A DNA stretch of 64,000 nucleotides, taken from the NCBI GenBank assembly GCA_913061415.1, contig CAJXUD010000001.1, positions 248,001 through 312,000 on the forward strand, written 5' to 3'. Below, one piece after another: positions 24,320 to 35,004 of this stretch. Positions within the stretch are counted from its first letter, which is position 1; each line of letters starts with the position of its first letter. The stretch comes from an uncultured Oleispira sp. (lineage in GTDB: Bacteria; Pseudomonadota; Gammaproteobacteria; Pseudomonadales; Oceanobacteraceae). Made by a program: the position numbers and the translations under genes. The notes beneath the pieces were generated by a model. The model was given only the letters and a program-made list of their open reading frames with translations. It was not told the DNA's origin and did not search any database.

Positions 24320-24964
24320 ATGCAAAACTATCAACGTGACTTCATCGAATTTGCTATTAAACAAGGCGTTTTGAAGTTTGGAGAGTTCACTCTAAAATCG
24401 GGTCGAGTAAGCCCATACTTCTTCAACGCTGGCTTGTTCAATACAGGCAAAGCCTTAGCCGAGATTGGTCGCTTCTATGCTGCCGCCCTTGAAGATGCTG
24501 GGGTTGATTACGATGTTATATTTGGCCCAGCCTACAAAGGAATTCCTTTAGCCACAACGTTAAGCGTAGCTCTTTTTGATAAGTATGGGAAAGATGTTCC
24601 GTATGTTTTTAATCGAAAAGAAGCAAAAGCACATGGCGAAGGTGGAACATTGGTTGGATCTCCGTTAGAGGGGCGCGTTTTAATCGTAGATGACGTTATT
24701 ACTGCGGGAACTGCAATCCGTGAAGTGATGTCTATGATAGAAGCAGCACCGGGTGCGGAGCCTGCTGCTACACTGATTGCTCTAGATCGCCAAGAAAAAG
24801 GCAAGGCAGAAGAGTCTGCAATTCAAGAAGTGGAACGTGATTACGGTATTCCAGTGATTAGTATTGTTACACTAGAGCAAGTATTGGCTTATGTTGCTGA
24901 TCAGCCAGAATTAACGCAATATGCAGTATCAATAGAAGCATATCGCGAAAAATACGGAGTATAA
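24320..24964 (+). CDS. pyrE: Orotate phosphoribosyltransferase
   Basis: A 214-residue enzyme converting orotate and PRPP to OMP in pyrimidine synthesis. It starts [20 protein letters not shown], exactly at the usual PyrE N-terminus, with AGGG six bases upstream of 24320; an in-frame start at 24278 is less likely. [16 protein letters not shown], the [11 protein letters not shown] loop and the PRPP motif [13 protein letters not shown] (near residue 120) are present. It is divergent from crc and is followed after two bases by a small exported protein gene. Confidence 0.97.
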   Translation: MQNYQRDFIEFAIKQGVLKFGEFTLKSGRVSPYFFNAGLFNTGKALAEIGRFYAAALEDAGVDYDVIFGPAYKGIPLATTLSVALFDKYGKDVPYVFNRKEAKAHGEGGTLVGSPLEGRVLIVDDVITAGTAIREVMSMIEAAPGAEPAATLIALDRQEKGKAEESAIQEVERDYGIPVISIVTLEQVLAYVADQPELTQYAVSIEAYREKYGV

Positions 24965-24966
24965 GT

Positions 24967-25623
24967 ATGAGGCTCGTCACGGGCGCTTTGATTTTAGCTT
25001 TAATAAGCCCTGCAGTTTTTGCAGCAAAGCTTTATCGTTTTAATGTAGATGGTCGAATGATCCTTAAGGATCACATTCCACCGGAATATGCACAGATGGA
25101 TTACCAAATCTTGAACGATCAAGGTTTGGTCATAAAAGAAGTGCAGGCAGCGCCGACGGCGTCTGAACTGGCGGCGATACAGGCTGCAAAAGCGATTCAT
25201 GAAGCCCGTCTTGAGCGTATTCGTATTCGTCGTGAAGCGGATCAAGCCTTGTTACGAGTCTATTCTAAGCCTGCGGATGTTGAGCGTGCACGCCAGCGTA
25301 AAGTGGATAATATAGATGGTTATATTGGCCTGCAGCAACGTCGCATCGTTGATCTAACTGAAAAGTTAGAGCGCGCACAATCTCGTGCTGCTAACCAAGA
25401 ACGCTCTGGATACGAAGTACCGGCAGACATGCGCTTGGAAATTGCTAAGTTGCAAAATCAGATCCGTGAAAGCCATGCCAATGTTAAGTCGCGCAAGAAA
25501 GAAAAAATTGATAGTACTATCACTTTTTCTGAAGAGTATGCGCGGATGCAAATTTTGTTGAAGTACCCGCCTGGAACGCTTGAAAGTGAAATTCCGCTAG
25601 AAGGTGAAGAGCCTTCAAAGTGA
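24967..25623 (+). CDS. Exported DUF4124-like protein
   Basis: A 218-residue protein with a signal peptide (MRLVTGALILALISPAVFAA). The mature N-terminus AKLYRFNVDGRMILKDHIPPEYA matches the DUF4124 pattern (usually Y-x-W-x-D-x2-G-x2-H-x-D-x-P-P). A long Arg/Glu-rich coiled-coil region follows (about 60-190), so it probably dimerises in the periplasm. It starts two bases after pyrE and ends before a strong terminator, so it is cotranscribed with pyrE. Its function is unknown. Confidence 0.8.
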   Translation: MRLVTGALILALISPAVFAAKLYRFNVDGRMILKDHIPPEYAQMDYQILNDQGLVIKEVQAAPTASELAAIQAAKAIHEARLERIRIRREADQALLRVYSKPADVERARQRKVDNIDGYIGLQQRRIVDLTEKLERAQSRAANQERSGYEVPADMRLEIAKLQNQIRESHANVKSRKKEKIDSTITFSEEYARMQILLKYPPGTLESEIPLEGEEPSK

Positions 25624-25644
25624 TTGCTTAGAAAACTATGAAAA

Positions 25645-25676
25645 CAAAAAAAGGAGCCTTAAGGCTCTTTTTTTTA
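25645..25676. terminator. Rho-independent terminator after the pyrE transcript
   Basis: GAGCC-TTAA-GGCTC (25654-25667) is flanked by an A run on the left and eight Ts on the right, so it can act both ways, also for slmA. Confidence 0.95.
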
Positions 25677-25728
25677 TGCGCGAGGCTTATAAGTCTATCT
25701 TTATGAGACAGTCATTATGAACCAATCT

Positions 25729-26334
25729 TTATGAACCAATGGTTCTAAGTAGTTGCGAACCCACAAGTTTCCATTGCTCTTGCCAATGTTGCGTTGGCGT
25801 GACGGTAAACTCAGTACGCACGTATTGACGAATGCGTCCTTCAACCAATGCTGTTAGTAAGTTAGCGGTAGCGGCGAGAGGAATGCAGGTAACTTTTTGC
25901 TCGCGCAGTTCGGCTTCACGCAGAATCTGCTTTAGCTGAGTTTCTAGGCGCTCAAAAAACTGGTGAATGCGTTGACGCAAACGATCGCTTTCTCCGGCTA
26001 ATGCATCGCCTGCCAGTATGCGGCACATACCTGGGTTCTTTTCTGCAAACGACAGTACTAATGTGAGTGTTCTTTCACAGCGTATTTCTGCGTCCGGAAA
26101 ATCCTGAAGAATACGGTGAGTACGTGAAAAAATTGCATCTTCGATGTACTCAATTAAGCCTTCAAACATTTTCGCTTTGCTGGGAAAGTGACGATAGAGC
26201 GCCGCTTCAGAAACCCCTACGGTTTTCGCGATATTCGCAGTGGTGATTTTACCACCTGGATTTGCTTCCAGCATGTGGACCACCGCTTGCAATATTTGCT
26301 CACGACGGGATATTTTGACTTCCGTTTCGCTCAT
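25729..26334 (-). CDS. slmA: Nucleoid occlusion factor SlmA
   Basis: A 201-residue TetR-fold DNA-binding protein that blocks FtsZ assembly over the nucleoid. The HTH is at residues about 25-60 (GGKITTANIAKTVGVSEAALYRHFPSKAKMFEGLIE). The C-terminal helical body includes MCRILAGDALAGE and RLRQRIHQFFERLE. These are SlmA-specific, and the gene sits beside argB as in other gammaproteobacteria. The gap to argB is 13 bp on the same strand, so they form an operon. Confidence 0.94.
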   Translation of the reverse strand: MSETEVKISRREQILQAVVHMLEANPGGKITTANIAKTVGVSEAALYRHFPSKAKMFEGLIEYIEDAIFSRTHRILQDFPDAEIRCERTLTLVLSFAEKNPGMCRILAGDALAGESDRLRQRIHQFFERLETQLKQILREAELREQKVTCIPLAATANLLTALVEGRIRQYVRTEFTVTPTQHWQEQWKLVGSQLLRTIGS

Positions 26335-26347
26335 CTTTCTTCCCCAA

Positions 26348-27334
<987 letters not shown>

Positions 27335-27366
27335 CTATCGAATGAAGATGAGGTGTAAAAATATGC

Positions 27367-29862
27367 TTAGAAGGGAATATCCAGTTCTGGCGCATGCTGG
27401 ATAAGGGCATTTTTGTACAATAATTGAATGCGTTCAATCGCATTTTGGTCATTACCGGCAAAGCGTAGGGTTAATTTTGGCGAATGATTGGAGGCTCTGA
27501 CTAAGCCCCAGCCATCTTCAAAATCAGAGCGGATACCATCGATGGTCGAGACGCGGGCACCTTGCTGCAAGCTAGGCTCTGAGGCCAGCTTTTGTATGAT
27601 TGCTAGCTTACTTTCATCATCCGTGCAGAGGGTGATGTCTTCAGAAATTACTTCGTATGGAAACTCAGAAAAGATTTCGGAAACCGTCGAGAGCTGATGG
27701 CTAAGAACCTCTAATAAGCGAGCGCTGGCATAGAGTGCATCATCGAACCCGTACCAGCGATCACGGAAATATATATGACCACTGAGCTCTCCTCCCAAGG
27801 TTGCTTGAAGAGCTTCCATCTTGTATTTCATTCGGCTTTGCCCGGATTTCCACATGGTCGCGCGGCCACCAAGCTGAGAAATGATTTGGTTTAAACGACG
27901 TGATGACTTTATGTCATAAATAATATCGCAACCAGGCTGGCGGCTTATAACATCTTTGGCGAGCAGCATTAATATTCGGTCGGGTAAAATTCGCTCTCCT
28001 TTTTCATCGATGACCGCGAGGCGATCGCCATCACCATCAACCGCGATGCCTAAGTCTGCTTTGTGTTCAATCACTGCGGCTTGCAGGGCGGTTAAGTTTT
28101 CAGCTTGGCTCGGGTCCGGTTTGTGATTAGGAAATTGCCCATCTACATCACAAAATAGCGGTACGATATCCAGCCCCATCGTTCTTAGAAGCTTTAAGCC
28201 GATAGGCCCCGCAATGCCATTGGCGGCATCAAATACGACTTTAAGTGGACGGCTCAGCTGAATGTCGCTTTGAATGCGCTGAAGGTAATCGTTGCTGATA
28301 TTCTTTTCTTCTACAATACCTGTGCCTGCGCGGAAGTCATGGCGCTGAATTCTATGGTAAAGCGCCATTAATGATTCTTTTTCTAAGGTATTGCGGTTAA
28401 CGATTATTTTAAAGCCATTGTAGTCTGCAGTATTATGGCTGGCGGTCACGATGATGCCGTTTGTGGTATCGAGCTCATGGCAAGCGTAATACAGCATACC
28501 GGTGACAACCGAGCCAATATTTATAACATTACAGCCTGTCGCAATTAAGCCCTCTTGCAGTGCTAAGGCCAGCTCTGGACTCGAGGTTCGGCCATCCCAG
28601 CCGAGTACGATGCTGTTCTCCCCTCGAATCAGCAGCTCACTGCCTAGGGCGAGGCCAATGTGTTTGGCAACATCAGGGGTTAATTCTTCTTTTTCTACAT
28701 TTCCACGTATGTCGTAAGCACGAAATATTGCGGGATTTACGTCTAGGATGTCTTCGACTTCTTCAACCATAACTTGAGGGATGGCTTCACTTTTTTGACT
28801 CGAACTCGTTGGCTTTTTTACCAACGCTGTATGGGATGGCTGAACAAGTTCAATACGCTGTCTCTCGCGCTTAATTTCAGCGGTGGCCGTTTCATCAGTA
28901 TTAGAAATTAAGCCTTTTGAGTTAGCTAGGTGCTCCATTGCCTTACCCAAATCGTGAAAGACCTTAATGTTAAACTTGGGCCAGCTATTATCACCCTTAC
29001 GAAACAGTTGACGAACATAGTTGAGTAAGATGAGCTGGTTGTGGTCAATCTCGCGTTTTTGCAACCAGTTGATGATTATTAAGGTAATTAGAGTACCCAG
29101 TAGTGCAACAATCCAGGGGGTAATAATGGAAGCAGTCGCCAGTTGCGGGCGAGTATCTGCAGGAATAAAGGTTAAAAACCAATAGTCGTTAATCGACTCA
29201 GTCACAATCGTAAGGTGGGTAGAGCTCTTGGCGCCAATCTCAAAGACCTGCAAGCCCTTTGTTGGGTCGGATCTTAAAACTTGGCGAGTTGATATTAAAC
29301 CATGTTTGGCGGCCGCGCCTTGGCGCAGCTGCTCTAACCAATCATCGCCATACTCGATCAGTAAAATACCCGTGACGGTTTGGGTATAGTCTTTAATGGG
29401 GGTGGCTAGATAGAAGTGAATACTGCCATTTAACTGAACCGCTTCTAAGGGCAGTTCTTCTCCCTTGAGGGTTTTTGTTGCCAGTTCTTGTACGGCAAAG
29501 CCTAGCTGATCTTGCAATCCTAAGGCACTTTCATTGTCTAGTATGAATATCTGATCGGCACCGGTAATTAATGATTTTAGCGTGCGCTTCCAGCTGAGAT
29601 CTTCTTTATTGAGATAGGCTATTGTTTGTTCGTGACGAGCAGCATTCTTTTGCTGCATCTGAGTTTCGGCAAGTTTAATACGTAAACTATGGGCCATTTG
29701 TTGGGCCATAGCGTGTGCATATTCTTTGTCTAAGGTCGCTTGGGTGAATAAGTTCACTTGCAAGCTTTGCATTGAAAGGCCAAGGGAAATAAAGAGTAAG
29801 GCGACCCATATTCCAAGTCGATTATAAAACGCTAGGGTGCGCTTGGGTGCTTTTATTTCCAC
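27367..29862 (-). CDS. algC: Membrane-anchored phosphomannomutase/phosphoglucomutase AlgC
   Basis: 831 residues from a GTG start. The N-terminal 370 residues are not in the classical 460-residue enzyme. They comprise a transmembrane helix (about 13-32), an extracytoplasmic region of about 200 residues, a second helix (about 244-266) and a linker. The mutase follows (about 375-831): catalytic serine in TASHNTADYNGF near 472, Mg-binding DGDGDRL near 609, sugar-binding GGELSGHIYF and C-terminal LRFAGND. It interconverts Man-6-P/Man-1-P and Glc-6-P/Glc-1-P for alginate, LPS and other polysaccharides. The sensor-like head may tether or control it. It lies between dut and argB, as in Pseudomonas. 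Confidence 0.93.
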   Translation of the reverse strand: MEIKAPKRTLAFYNRLGIWVALLFISLGLSMQSLQVNLFTQATLDKEYAHAMAQQMAHSLRIKLAETQMQQKNAARHEQTIAYLNKEDLSWKRTLKSLITGADQIFILDNESALGLQDQLGFAVQELATKTLKGEELPLEAVQLNGSIHFYLATPIKDYTQTVTGILLIEYGDDWLEQLRQGAAAKHGLISTRQVLRSDPTKGLQVFEIGAKSSTHLTIVTESINDYWFLTFIPADTRPQLATASIITPWIVALLGTLITLIIINWLQKREIDHNQLILLNYVRQLFRKGDNSWPKFNIKVFHDLGKAMEHLANSKGLISNTDETATAEIKRERQRIELVQPSHTALVKKPTSSSQKSEAIPQVMVEEVEDILDVNPAIFRAYDIRGNVEKEELTPDVAKHIGLALGSELLIRGENSIVLGWDGRTSSPELALALQEGLIATGCNVINIGSVVTGMLYYACHELDTTNGIIVTASHNTADYNGFKIIVNRNTLEKESLMALYHRIQRHDFRAGTGIVEEKNISNDYLQRIQSDIQLSRPLKVVFDAANGIAGPIGLKLLRTMGLDIVPLFCDVDGQFPNHKPDPSQAENLTALQAAVIEHKADLGIAVDGDGDRLAVIDEKGERILPDRILMLLAKDVISRQPGCDIIYDIKSSRRLNQIISQLGGRATMWKSGQSRMKYKMEALQATLGGELSGHIYFRDRWYGFDDALYASARLLEVLSHQLSTVSEIFSEFPYEVISEDITLCTDDESKLAIIQKLASEPSLQQGARVSTIDGIRSDFEDGWGLVRASNHSPKLTLRFAGNDQNAIERIQLLYKNALIQHAPELDIPF

Positions 29863-29969
29863 GGCTACATCATTCCTTGTCGTTCTGTATTTTCTTATTA
29901 TTGTTAGTGTAGATTAAAACAGGACGATGAGATTCATCGTAATAAGTCACAATGTCCTGTTTTGTTACA

Positions 29970-30428
29970 TTAGCCTCTACCTGAGTGGCCAAAGCCTCCT
30001 TCTCCGCGATCAGTTGCTTTAAAGTCTTCAACGATATCAAATTCAGCCTGCACAACCGGTACGATAATAAGCTGCGCTAAGCGTTCACCCACTTCGATGG
30101 TGAAGGCTTGCTGTCCACGGTTCCAGCATGAAACCATCAGCTCGCCTTGGTAGTCAGAATCAATAAGACCTACCAAGTTACCCAGTACAATACCATGCTT
30201 ATGGCCTAGGCCCGAACGTGGCAAAATCATCGCTGCAATTGAAGGGTCTTCTAAGAATATAGAAAGACCCGTAGGAATCAATTGTGTTTCACCTGGGTGA
30301 AGTGTCAGTGGAGCATCTAATGCCGCACGTAAATCTAAACCCGCCGAGCCAGAGGTAGCATATTCAGGCATTGGAATTTCATTACCAATGCGAGGGTCGA
30401 GTACTTTCACTTGCAGTTGTTTTTTCAT
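29970..30428 (-). CDS. dut: dUTP diphosphatase
   Basis: A 152-residue trimeric enzyme hydrolysing dUTP to dUMP. It shows all five family motifs in order: [59 protein letters not shown], and the C-terminal arm [11 protein letters not shown] that closes over the nucleotide. It is 37 bp downstream of coaBC and followed by algC. Confidence 0.98.
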   Translation of the reverse strand: MKKQLQVKVLDPRIGNEIPMPEYATSGSAGLDLRAALDAPLTLHPGETQLIPTGLSIFLEDPSIAAMILPRSGLGHKHGIVLGNLVGLIDSDYQGELMVSCWNRGQQAFTIEVGERLAQLIIVPVVQAEFDIVEDFKATDRGEGGFGHSGRG

Positions 30429-30465
30429 TGTTATCTTCTCAGTATTTTAGTATTCAGTACGATTT

Positions 30466-31683
30466 CTAAGTCGTCTTATTATCAGCATATTGCTGAGCAA
30501 TTAATTCAATTAGATCATTCGATAAGGCCGATTTCGACATGCGAGGAAAATCTTGCTGATTTTCTCCCCAGAATGCGGTGACGGCATTGTTATCGCTATT
30601 GAAACCAATATCGGTATTCGATACATCATTAGCGATGATCATGTTTAGATTTTTACTGTTCAATTTACCGCGAGCGTAGTCAGCCACATCTTGAGTTTCA
30701 GCGGCAAAGCCTACAACAAACGGGGCTGTTTCAAGCTGTGCGACTGTGGCAACAATGTCAGGGTTTTTCACCAATGACATTTGCATGTGTTCGCCAGACT
30801 TTTTGATTTTTTGCGTCGCTACTTGTACTGGGCGATAGTCGGCAACGGCTGCGGCTGCAATGAATATGTCGCAATTATTCTGTATGCCAAGACTTGCGGC
30901 AAGCATGTCGCTAGCACTATCCACTTGTATCACGGCTACTTTTTCGGGTGCGGCTAAGCGCACAGGACCACTAATAATCGTTACTCTTGCGCCGGCATCA
31001 CGAGCCGCTTCCGCTAACGCGTACCCCATTTTTCCTGAACTGTGGTTACTAATAAAGCGCACAGGGTCAATGGCTTCACGGGTTGGGCCCGCTGTAATGA
31101 CAACGTCTAAGCCTGATAGGGCTTTAGAGGTAAATAGTTTGGCGCAGTGTTCTGCGATAAGGCTAGGTTCTAGCATTCGGCCAGGGCCGATATCCCCACA
31201 GGCTTGTTCACCATCGGCAGGACCAAAGCTATGAAACTTCTTGCCTTTTAAATCGGTAAGGTAACGAATATTAGCTTGGGTCATTTCATCGCGCCACATG
31301 GCTTGATTCATGGCGGGGCAGATAGCTAACGGAGCATCGCTTGCGAGGCATAAGGTTGTTAACAGGTCATTTCCCATACCTTGAGAGAGGCGTGCAATGA
31401 AGTCAGCAGACGCTGGAGCTACGACAATAATATCAGCCCAGCGTGCTAATTCGATGTGACCCATGCCAGCTTCGGCTTCAGGGTCTAACATAGAATAATG
31501 AACTGGATTTCCTGACAGGGCTTGTAAGGTCAGGGGGGTAATGAATTCTTGAGCGGCAGCGGTCATCACGACGCGAACTTCTGCCTTTGCTTTACGCAAT
31601 TCACGAACGAGCTCAGCGGCTTTGTAAGCTGCGATGCCACCGGTTATACCTAAAAGAATACGTTTATTGCAAAGCTGTTGCAT
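30466..31683 (-). CDS. coaBC: Phosphopantothenoylcysteine synthetase/decarboxylase CoaBC
   Basis: A 405-residue fusion enzyme making 4'-phosphopantetheine for coenzyme A. The flavin-dependent CoaC decarboxylase occupies about residues 1-185 ([18 protein letters not shown]; active His in [11 protein letters not shown]; substrate clamp [18 protein letters not shown]). CoaB synthetase follows ([56 protein letters not shown]). It is divergent from radC, about 100 bp apart, and precedes dut. Confidence 0.97.
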   Translation of the reverse strand: MQQLCNKRILLGITGGIAAYKAAELVRELRKAKAEVRVVMTAAAQEFITPLTLQALSGNPVHYSMLDPEAEAGMGHIELARWADIIVVAPASADFIARLSQGMGNDLLTTLCLASDAPLAICPAMNQAMWRDEMTQANIRYLTDLKGKKFHSFGPADGEQACGDIGPGRMLEPSLIAEHCAKLFTSKALSGLDVVITAGPTREAIDPVRFISNHSSGKMGYALAEAARDAGARVTIISGPVRLAAPEKVAVIQVDSASDMLAASLGIQNNCDIFIAAAAVADYRPVQVATQKIKKSGEHMQMSLVKNPDIVATVAQLETAPFVVGFAAETQDVADYARGKLNSKNLNMIIANDVSNTDIGFNSDNNAVTAFWGENQQDFPRMSKSALSNDLIELIAQQYADNKTT

Positions 31684-31789
31684 AGGAATGCCCTTTAAAG
31701 ATCTTCTGTCAGTATATCAGTGGATTGAGAGAATCAAAAAGGGGATATGGATTTTCGTTAATAAGGATAAAAATAAGGGATTATTTATT

Positions 31790-32464
31790 ATGTCGATTAC
31801 AGATTGGCCTGCCGATGAAAGGCCTAGGGAGAAGTTACTTGCGCGAGGCGCTGAGCATTTATCGGACGCTGAGTTATTAGCTATTTTTTTGCGTACCGGG
31901 GTAACGGGAAAGAGCGCGGTTGATTTGGCTCGGGATTTGTTGACGGGCTTTGGTGGTTTGCGGCAATTGCTGGTGGCAGATCAGGGACAGTTTACTCAGC
32001 ATCACGGCTTGGGCCCGGCGAAATTTGCTCAGTTGCAGGCCGTATTGGAAATGTCGAGCAGGCATCTAGCGCAAACCTTGCAAAAGGAGGATGCACTGAC
32101 AAGCCCGCAGTTAACTCAGCGTTATTTAATGTCAAAGTTGCGTGATCGTCAGAGCGAAGCGTTTGTGGCGTTATTTTTGGATAGTCAGCATCGAGTGATT
32201 GAGTATGTGGAATTGGCTCATGGCACCATTGATGGTGCTGCGGTTTATCCTCGTGAAGTGGTGAAAATGGCGTTATCGAAAAATGCAGCGGCGGTCATTT
32301 TTGCCCATAATCACCCGTCGGGAATTGCGGAAGCGAGCCAAGCCGATAAAGCGATTACTGAGCGTTTGGTAAAAGCGTTATCTTTGCTCGATATTCGTGT
32401 TTTAGATCATATTATCGTGGGTGATGGTGAGTTTACGTCTTTTGCAGAAAAAGGCTGGCTATAA
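31790..32464 (+). CDS. radC: RadC family protein (JAB/MPN domain)
   Basis: 224 residues from an ATG at 31790 with AAGGGA nine bases before it. The frame stays open upstream, but [20 protein letters not shown] is the usual start. An N-terminal helix-hairpin-helix region is followed by the metal-binding MPN domain ([33 protein letters not shown] near residue 172; Dxx[27 protein letters not shown]). Despite the name, a DNA-repair role has been questioned; its function is not settled. Confidence 0.95.
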   Translation: MSITDWPADERPREKLLARGAEHLSDAELLAIFLRTGVTGKSAVDLARDLLTGFGGLRQLLVADQGQFTQHHGLGPAKFAQLQAVLEMSSRHLAQTLQKEDALTSPQLTQRYLMSKLRDRQSEAFVALFLDSQHRVIEYVELAHGTIDGAAVYPREVVKMALSKNAAAVIFAHNHPSGIAEASQADKAITERLVKALSLLDIRVLDHIIVGDGEFTSFAEKGWL

Positions 32465-32741
32465 TGGTTTTGAATGACTAACATAGCCATTTAAGGGCAA
32501 ATATAAGCTGTTTGTGTAAAATTCAGCCTGATGTCCTTGCCAACCCCCCTGATTTTTTGGTATAAAGCGCAACCCTTTTTTAAGGTCGTTGTGTTTCCGA
32601 TGCTTTGCTTTGGTAAATACCACTTAAAAATTGAGGGAACTAACAGTTTCATCTGACACATATTTGATCAGTTGATAACAAGATTTTTCATTGGATTCTT
32701 CGTACGAAGGTCTGATATTTAATGACTCGGGGCGAGTAACA

Positions 32742-32978
32742 ATGTCTAAAGTTTGTCAGGTTACAGGTAAGCGCCCTGTAACAGGAAATAATGTATCTCA
32801 CTCAAACATCAAAAGTAAGCGTCGTTTTTTACCGAACTTACAATCCCATCGTTTTTGGGTTGAGACTGAGAATCGTTTTGTACGTTTACGCTTATCTACT
32901 AAAGCTATGCGTATTATCGACAAGAAGGGTATCGATGCCGTTCTTAAAGAAATCCGCGCACGCGGCGAAAAAGTTTAA
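32742..32978 (+). CDS. rpmB: 50S ribosomal protein L28
   Basis: 78 residues. [29 protein letters not shown] is the family signature. The C-terminus [20 protein letters not shown] matches proteobacterial L28. The ATG at 32742 is set by this alignment, although the frame is open upstream. rpmG begins 11 bp downstream. The 277-bp region before it carries no other gene and should hold the promoter. Confidence 0.98.
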   Translation: MSKVCQVTGKRPVTGNNVSHSNIKSKRRFLPNLQSHRFWVETENRFVRLRLSTKAMRIIDKKGIDAVLKEIRARGEKV

Positions 32979-32989
32979 AGGAGAAGATT

Positions 32990-33148
32990 ATGCCACGCGA
33001 TAAGATCCGTTTAGTTTCAAGTGCCGGTACTGGTCACTTCTACACAACTGATAAAAACAAACGTACGATGCCTGAAAAAATGGAAATCAAAAAGTTTGAT
33101 CCAGTTGTTCGTAAGCACGTAATGTATAAAGAAGCTAAAATTAAGTAA
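32990..33148 (+). CDS. rpmG: 50S ribosomal protein L33
   Basis: 52 residues: [20 protein letters not shown], then [31 protein letters not shown]. It has no zinc-binding cysteines, so it is the C-minus form. An AAGGAG ribosome binding site lies just ahead of the ATG. It is cotranscribed with rpmB and followed by a strong terminator. Confidence 0.98.
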   Translation: MPRDKIRLVSSAGTGHFYTTDKNKRTMPEKMEIKKFDPVVRKHVMYKEAKIK

Positions 33149-33163
33149 GCTTTTTTGTCATTG

Positions 33164-33213
33164 AAAAACCCAGTTTTGTTGGCTTGTAAGAGTTAACAAT
33201 ACTGGGTTTTTTT
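33164..33213 (+). terminator. Rho-independent terminator of rpmB-rpmG
   Basis: AAAACCCAGTTTTGTT (33165-33180) pairs with AACAATACTGGGTTTT (33195-33210) with one mismatch, followed by further Ts. It has a long stem and a 14-nt loop. Confidence 0.92.
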
Positions 33214-33374
33214 ATGTCTGCAATTTGGATCTAAGATTCATGGTGCTGTTGGATTGAGGCTTTACCGACGAAGTGTCAGATTTTTATTCTTCTGGTGTAG
33301 AATCTCATTCAGTACTTTAACGCCATGAATACCAAAGCACCAACGCGTAAGAAAAAATCAGCGAGAAAAACAGA

Positions 33375-34190
33375 ATGCCCGAACTTCCAGAAGTAGAAAC
33401 CACCAAGCGTGGAATTGAAAAGTACCTCAAGGGCTATACTCTAGACGGCGTAAAAATTCGTCAGGGGCGCTTACGCTGGCCTGTAGGTGAAGAAATTCAG
33501 GCGCTGGAAGGTCAGGTGATCAAGTCAATTACTCGCCGTGCTAAATACATCTTGGTAGAGTTTGAATCTGGCTATGCACTTTGGCATTTAGGCATGTCAG
33601 GGTCATTACGCTTAGTCGAACCGAGTGAGGCGGAAAATTATGGCAAACATGATCATATAGATTGGCACCTGAGCAGCGGTAAGATTTTACGCTATCACGA
33701 CCCTCGCCGATTCGGCGCATTGCTGTGGGTTGAAGATCCTGTGGATAACAACTACATCAATCACCTAGGTCCTGAACCGTTGAGTGAAGAGTTTGATGCC
33801 GCGTATTTGTACGAAAAAAGCCGCACGCGCAAAGCGCCGATAAAAACCTTTATCATGGATGGTAAGGTCGTTGTGGGTGTGGGGAATATCTACGCCAACG
33901 AAAGCTTATTTTTAGCCGGAATCAACCCAACCACACCTGCCGGTAAAATCAGCAAAGCCCGCATGGAGAAACTGGTATCACATATCAAGCAAGTCTTGGC
34001 TGCTGCGATTAAACAAGGTGGCACTACGTTAAGAGACTTCGTTGGTGGTGATGGCAAACCGGGTTACTTTGCCCAGCAGTTGAATGTGTATGGTCGTGGT
34101 GGTGAAGAGTGCGTGACCTGTAAAAAGACCTTGAAAGAGATTCGCCAAGGTCAGAGGGCGACGGTGTACTGCCCTGCTTGTCAAAAGTAG
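33375..34190 (+). CDS. mutM: Formamidopyrimidine-DNA glycosylase MutM (Fpg)
   Basis: A 271-residue repair enzyme removing 8-oxoguanine. The mature N-terminus PELPEVETTKRGIEKYL carries the catalytic Pro and Glu. DPRRFGALLWVE, GVGNIYANESLFLAGI and the zinc finger near the C-terminus (CVTCKKTLKEIRQGQRATVYCPAC) complete the fold. A 23-codon lysine-rich open frame (33325-33396) overlaps its start in another frame. The gene is apparently single. Confidence 0.98.
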   Translation: MPELPEVETTKRGIEKYLKGYTLDGVKIRQGRLRWPVGEEIQALEGQVIKSITRRAKYILVEFESGYALWHLGMSGSLRLVEPSEAENYGKHDHIDWHLSSGKILRYHDPRRFGALLWVEDPVDNNYINHLGPEPLSEEFDAAYLYEKSRTRKAPIKTFIMDGKVVVGVGNIYANESLFLAGINPTTPAGKISKARMEKLVSHIKQVLAAAIKQGGTTLRDFVGGDGKPGYFAQQLNVYGRGGEECVTCKKTLKEIRQGQRATVYCPACQK

Positions 34191-34193
34191 GAT

Positions 34194-34211
34194 GTTGCCC
34201 TAAGGGGCAAC
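34194..34211. terminator. Hairpin after mutM
   Basis: GTTGCCC-TAAG-GGGCAAC (34194-34211) is a perfect 7-bp stem just after the mutM stop and ahead of the convergent elyC end. No T run follows, so termination is not certain. Confidence 0.45.
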
Positions 34212-34245
34212 CTACAGTGTTTGAGCTCAGTGCGAAAGAAGATCG

Positions 34246-35001
34246 CTAAGACTTAATTGCCGCCCAAGCTCGCCCTAATAACTCATACCAAGAGCGCTCT
34301 GTTTTCATCAGAGCGCTAGTCTCTATTTTCCAATTTGAAGATGTTTCCTGTGCGCCAAAAAAAGCGGGTGCGGGTATTAGCTCCAGCGCTTGGCCCTCAA
34401 TACTTTGCTGCTCAAACCATTTAATTGAGCGCTGCATATGAGACGCCGATGTCACCAAAGCAAAGGATTTTCCTTTGAGGAAAGGCCCTGTTAGTTCAGC
34501 TTCTTGCTGAGTATCTTGAGCGGTTGGAAATAAACGTATTTTATCTTTTGGAACTCCTAAGCTTAAAGCGATTTCCCCAGCCACTTCGGCATAAGGTCGG
34601 CTTTCATCACCAGCATAACCTGATAACAATAACTCGGCTTCAGGGTTAGTTTGCCAAATTCGATAACCTTCCATTAAACGATACAAACCCGTACCGCAAA
34701 GCTGCGCCATTGGTGGAATTTCGTCGCTAATAGTATGGCAATTTCCTAATACCACAATCGCATCAACAGGCTGCGTAATATCAAATTTAGGGTATTGCTG
34801 CTCCAAGGGATAGAGCACAGAATTAGCAAACGGCTGCCAACTGAATAGCATCAATAACGCGACACCAGTAAAAGCGATGGCACGGCCAATATGGGCGCGC
34901 CAATAGCTAAGCATTAAACCCAATAAAATAATTAAACAGCAAAACGGCAGCGGCATTAACCACATGCTGATCAGTTTTTTGAGGATGAAACCTAATTCCA
35001 T
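34246..35001 (-). CDS. elyC: Envelope biogenesis factor ElyC (YdcF/DUF218 family)
   Basis: 251 residues, close to the usual 259 for ElyC. Two N-terminal transmembrane helices (about 8-32 and 38-56) precede a DUF218 domain: VDAIVVLGNCHTISDEIPPM, LLLSGYAGDESRPYAEVAGEIALSLGV and FALVTSASHMQRSIKWFEQQ. ElyC of enterics protects peptidoglycan synthesis at low temperature, probably through lipid carrier metabolism. It ends convergently with mutM and follows ggt by three bases, suggesting cotranscription. Confidence 0.87.
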   Translation of the reverse strand: MELGFILKKLISMWLMPLPFCCLIILLGLMLSYWRAHIGRAIAFTGVALLMLFSWQPFANSVLYPLEQQYPKFDITQPVDAIVVLGNCHTISDEIPPMAQLCGTGLYRLMEGYRIWQTNPEAELLLSGYAGDESRPYAEVAGEIALSLGVPKDKIRLFPTAQDTQQEAELTGPFLKGKSFALVTSASHMQRSIKWFEQQSIEGQALELIPAPAFFGAQETSSNWKIETSALMKTERSWYELLGRAWAAIKS

Positions 35002-35004
35002 TAT

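Noticed and set aside
29870-30055. A 61-codon frame between algC and dut
   Set aside because: It overlaps the dut coding region in another frame and has no family match.
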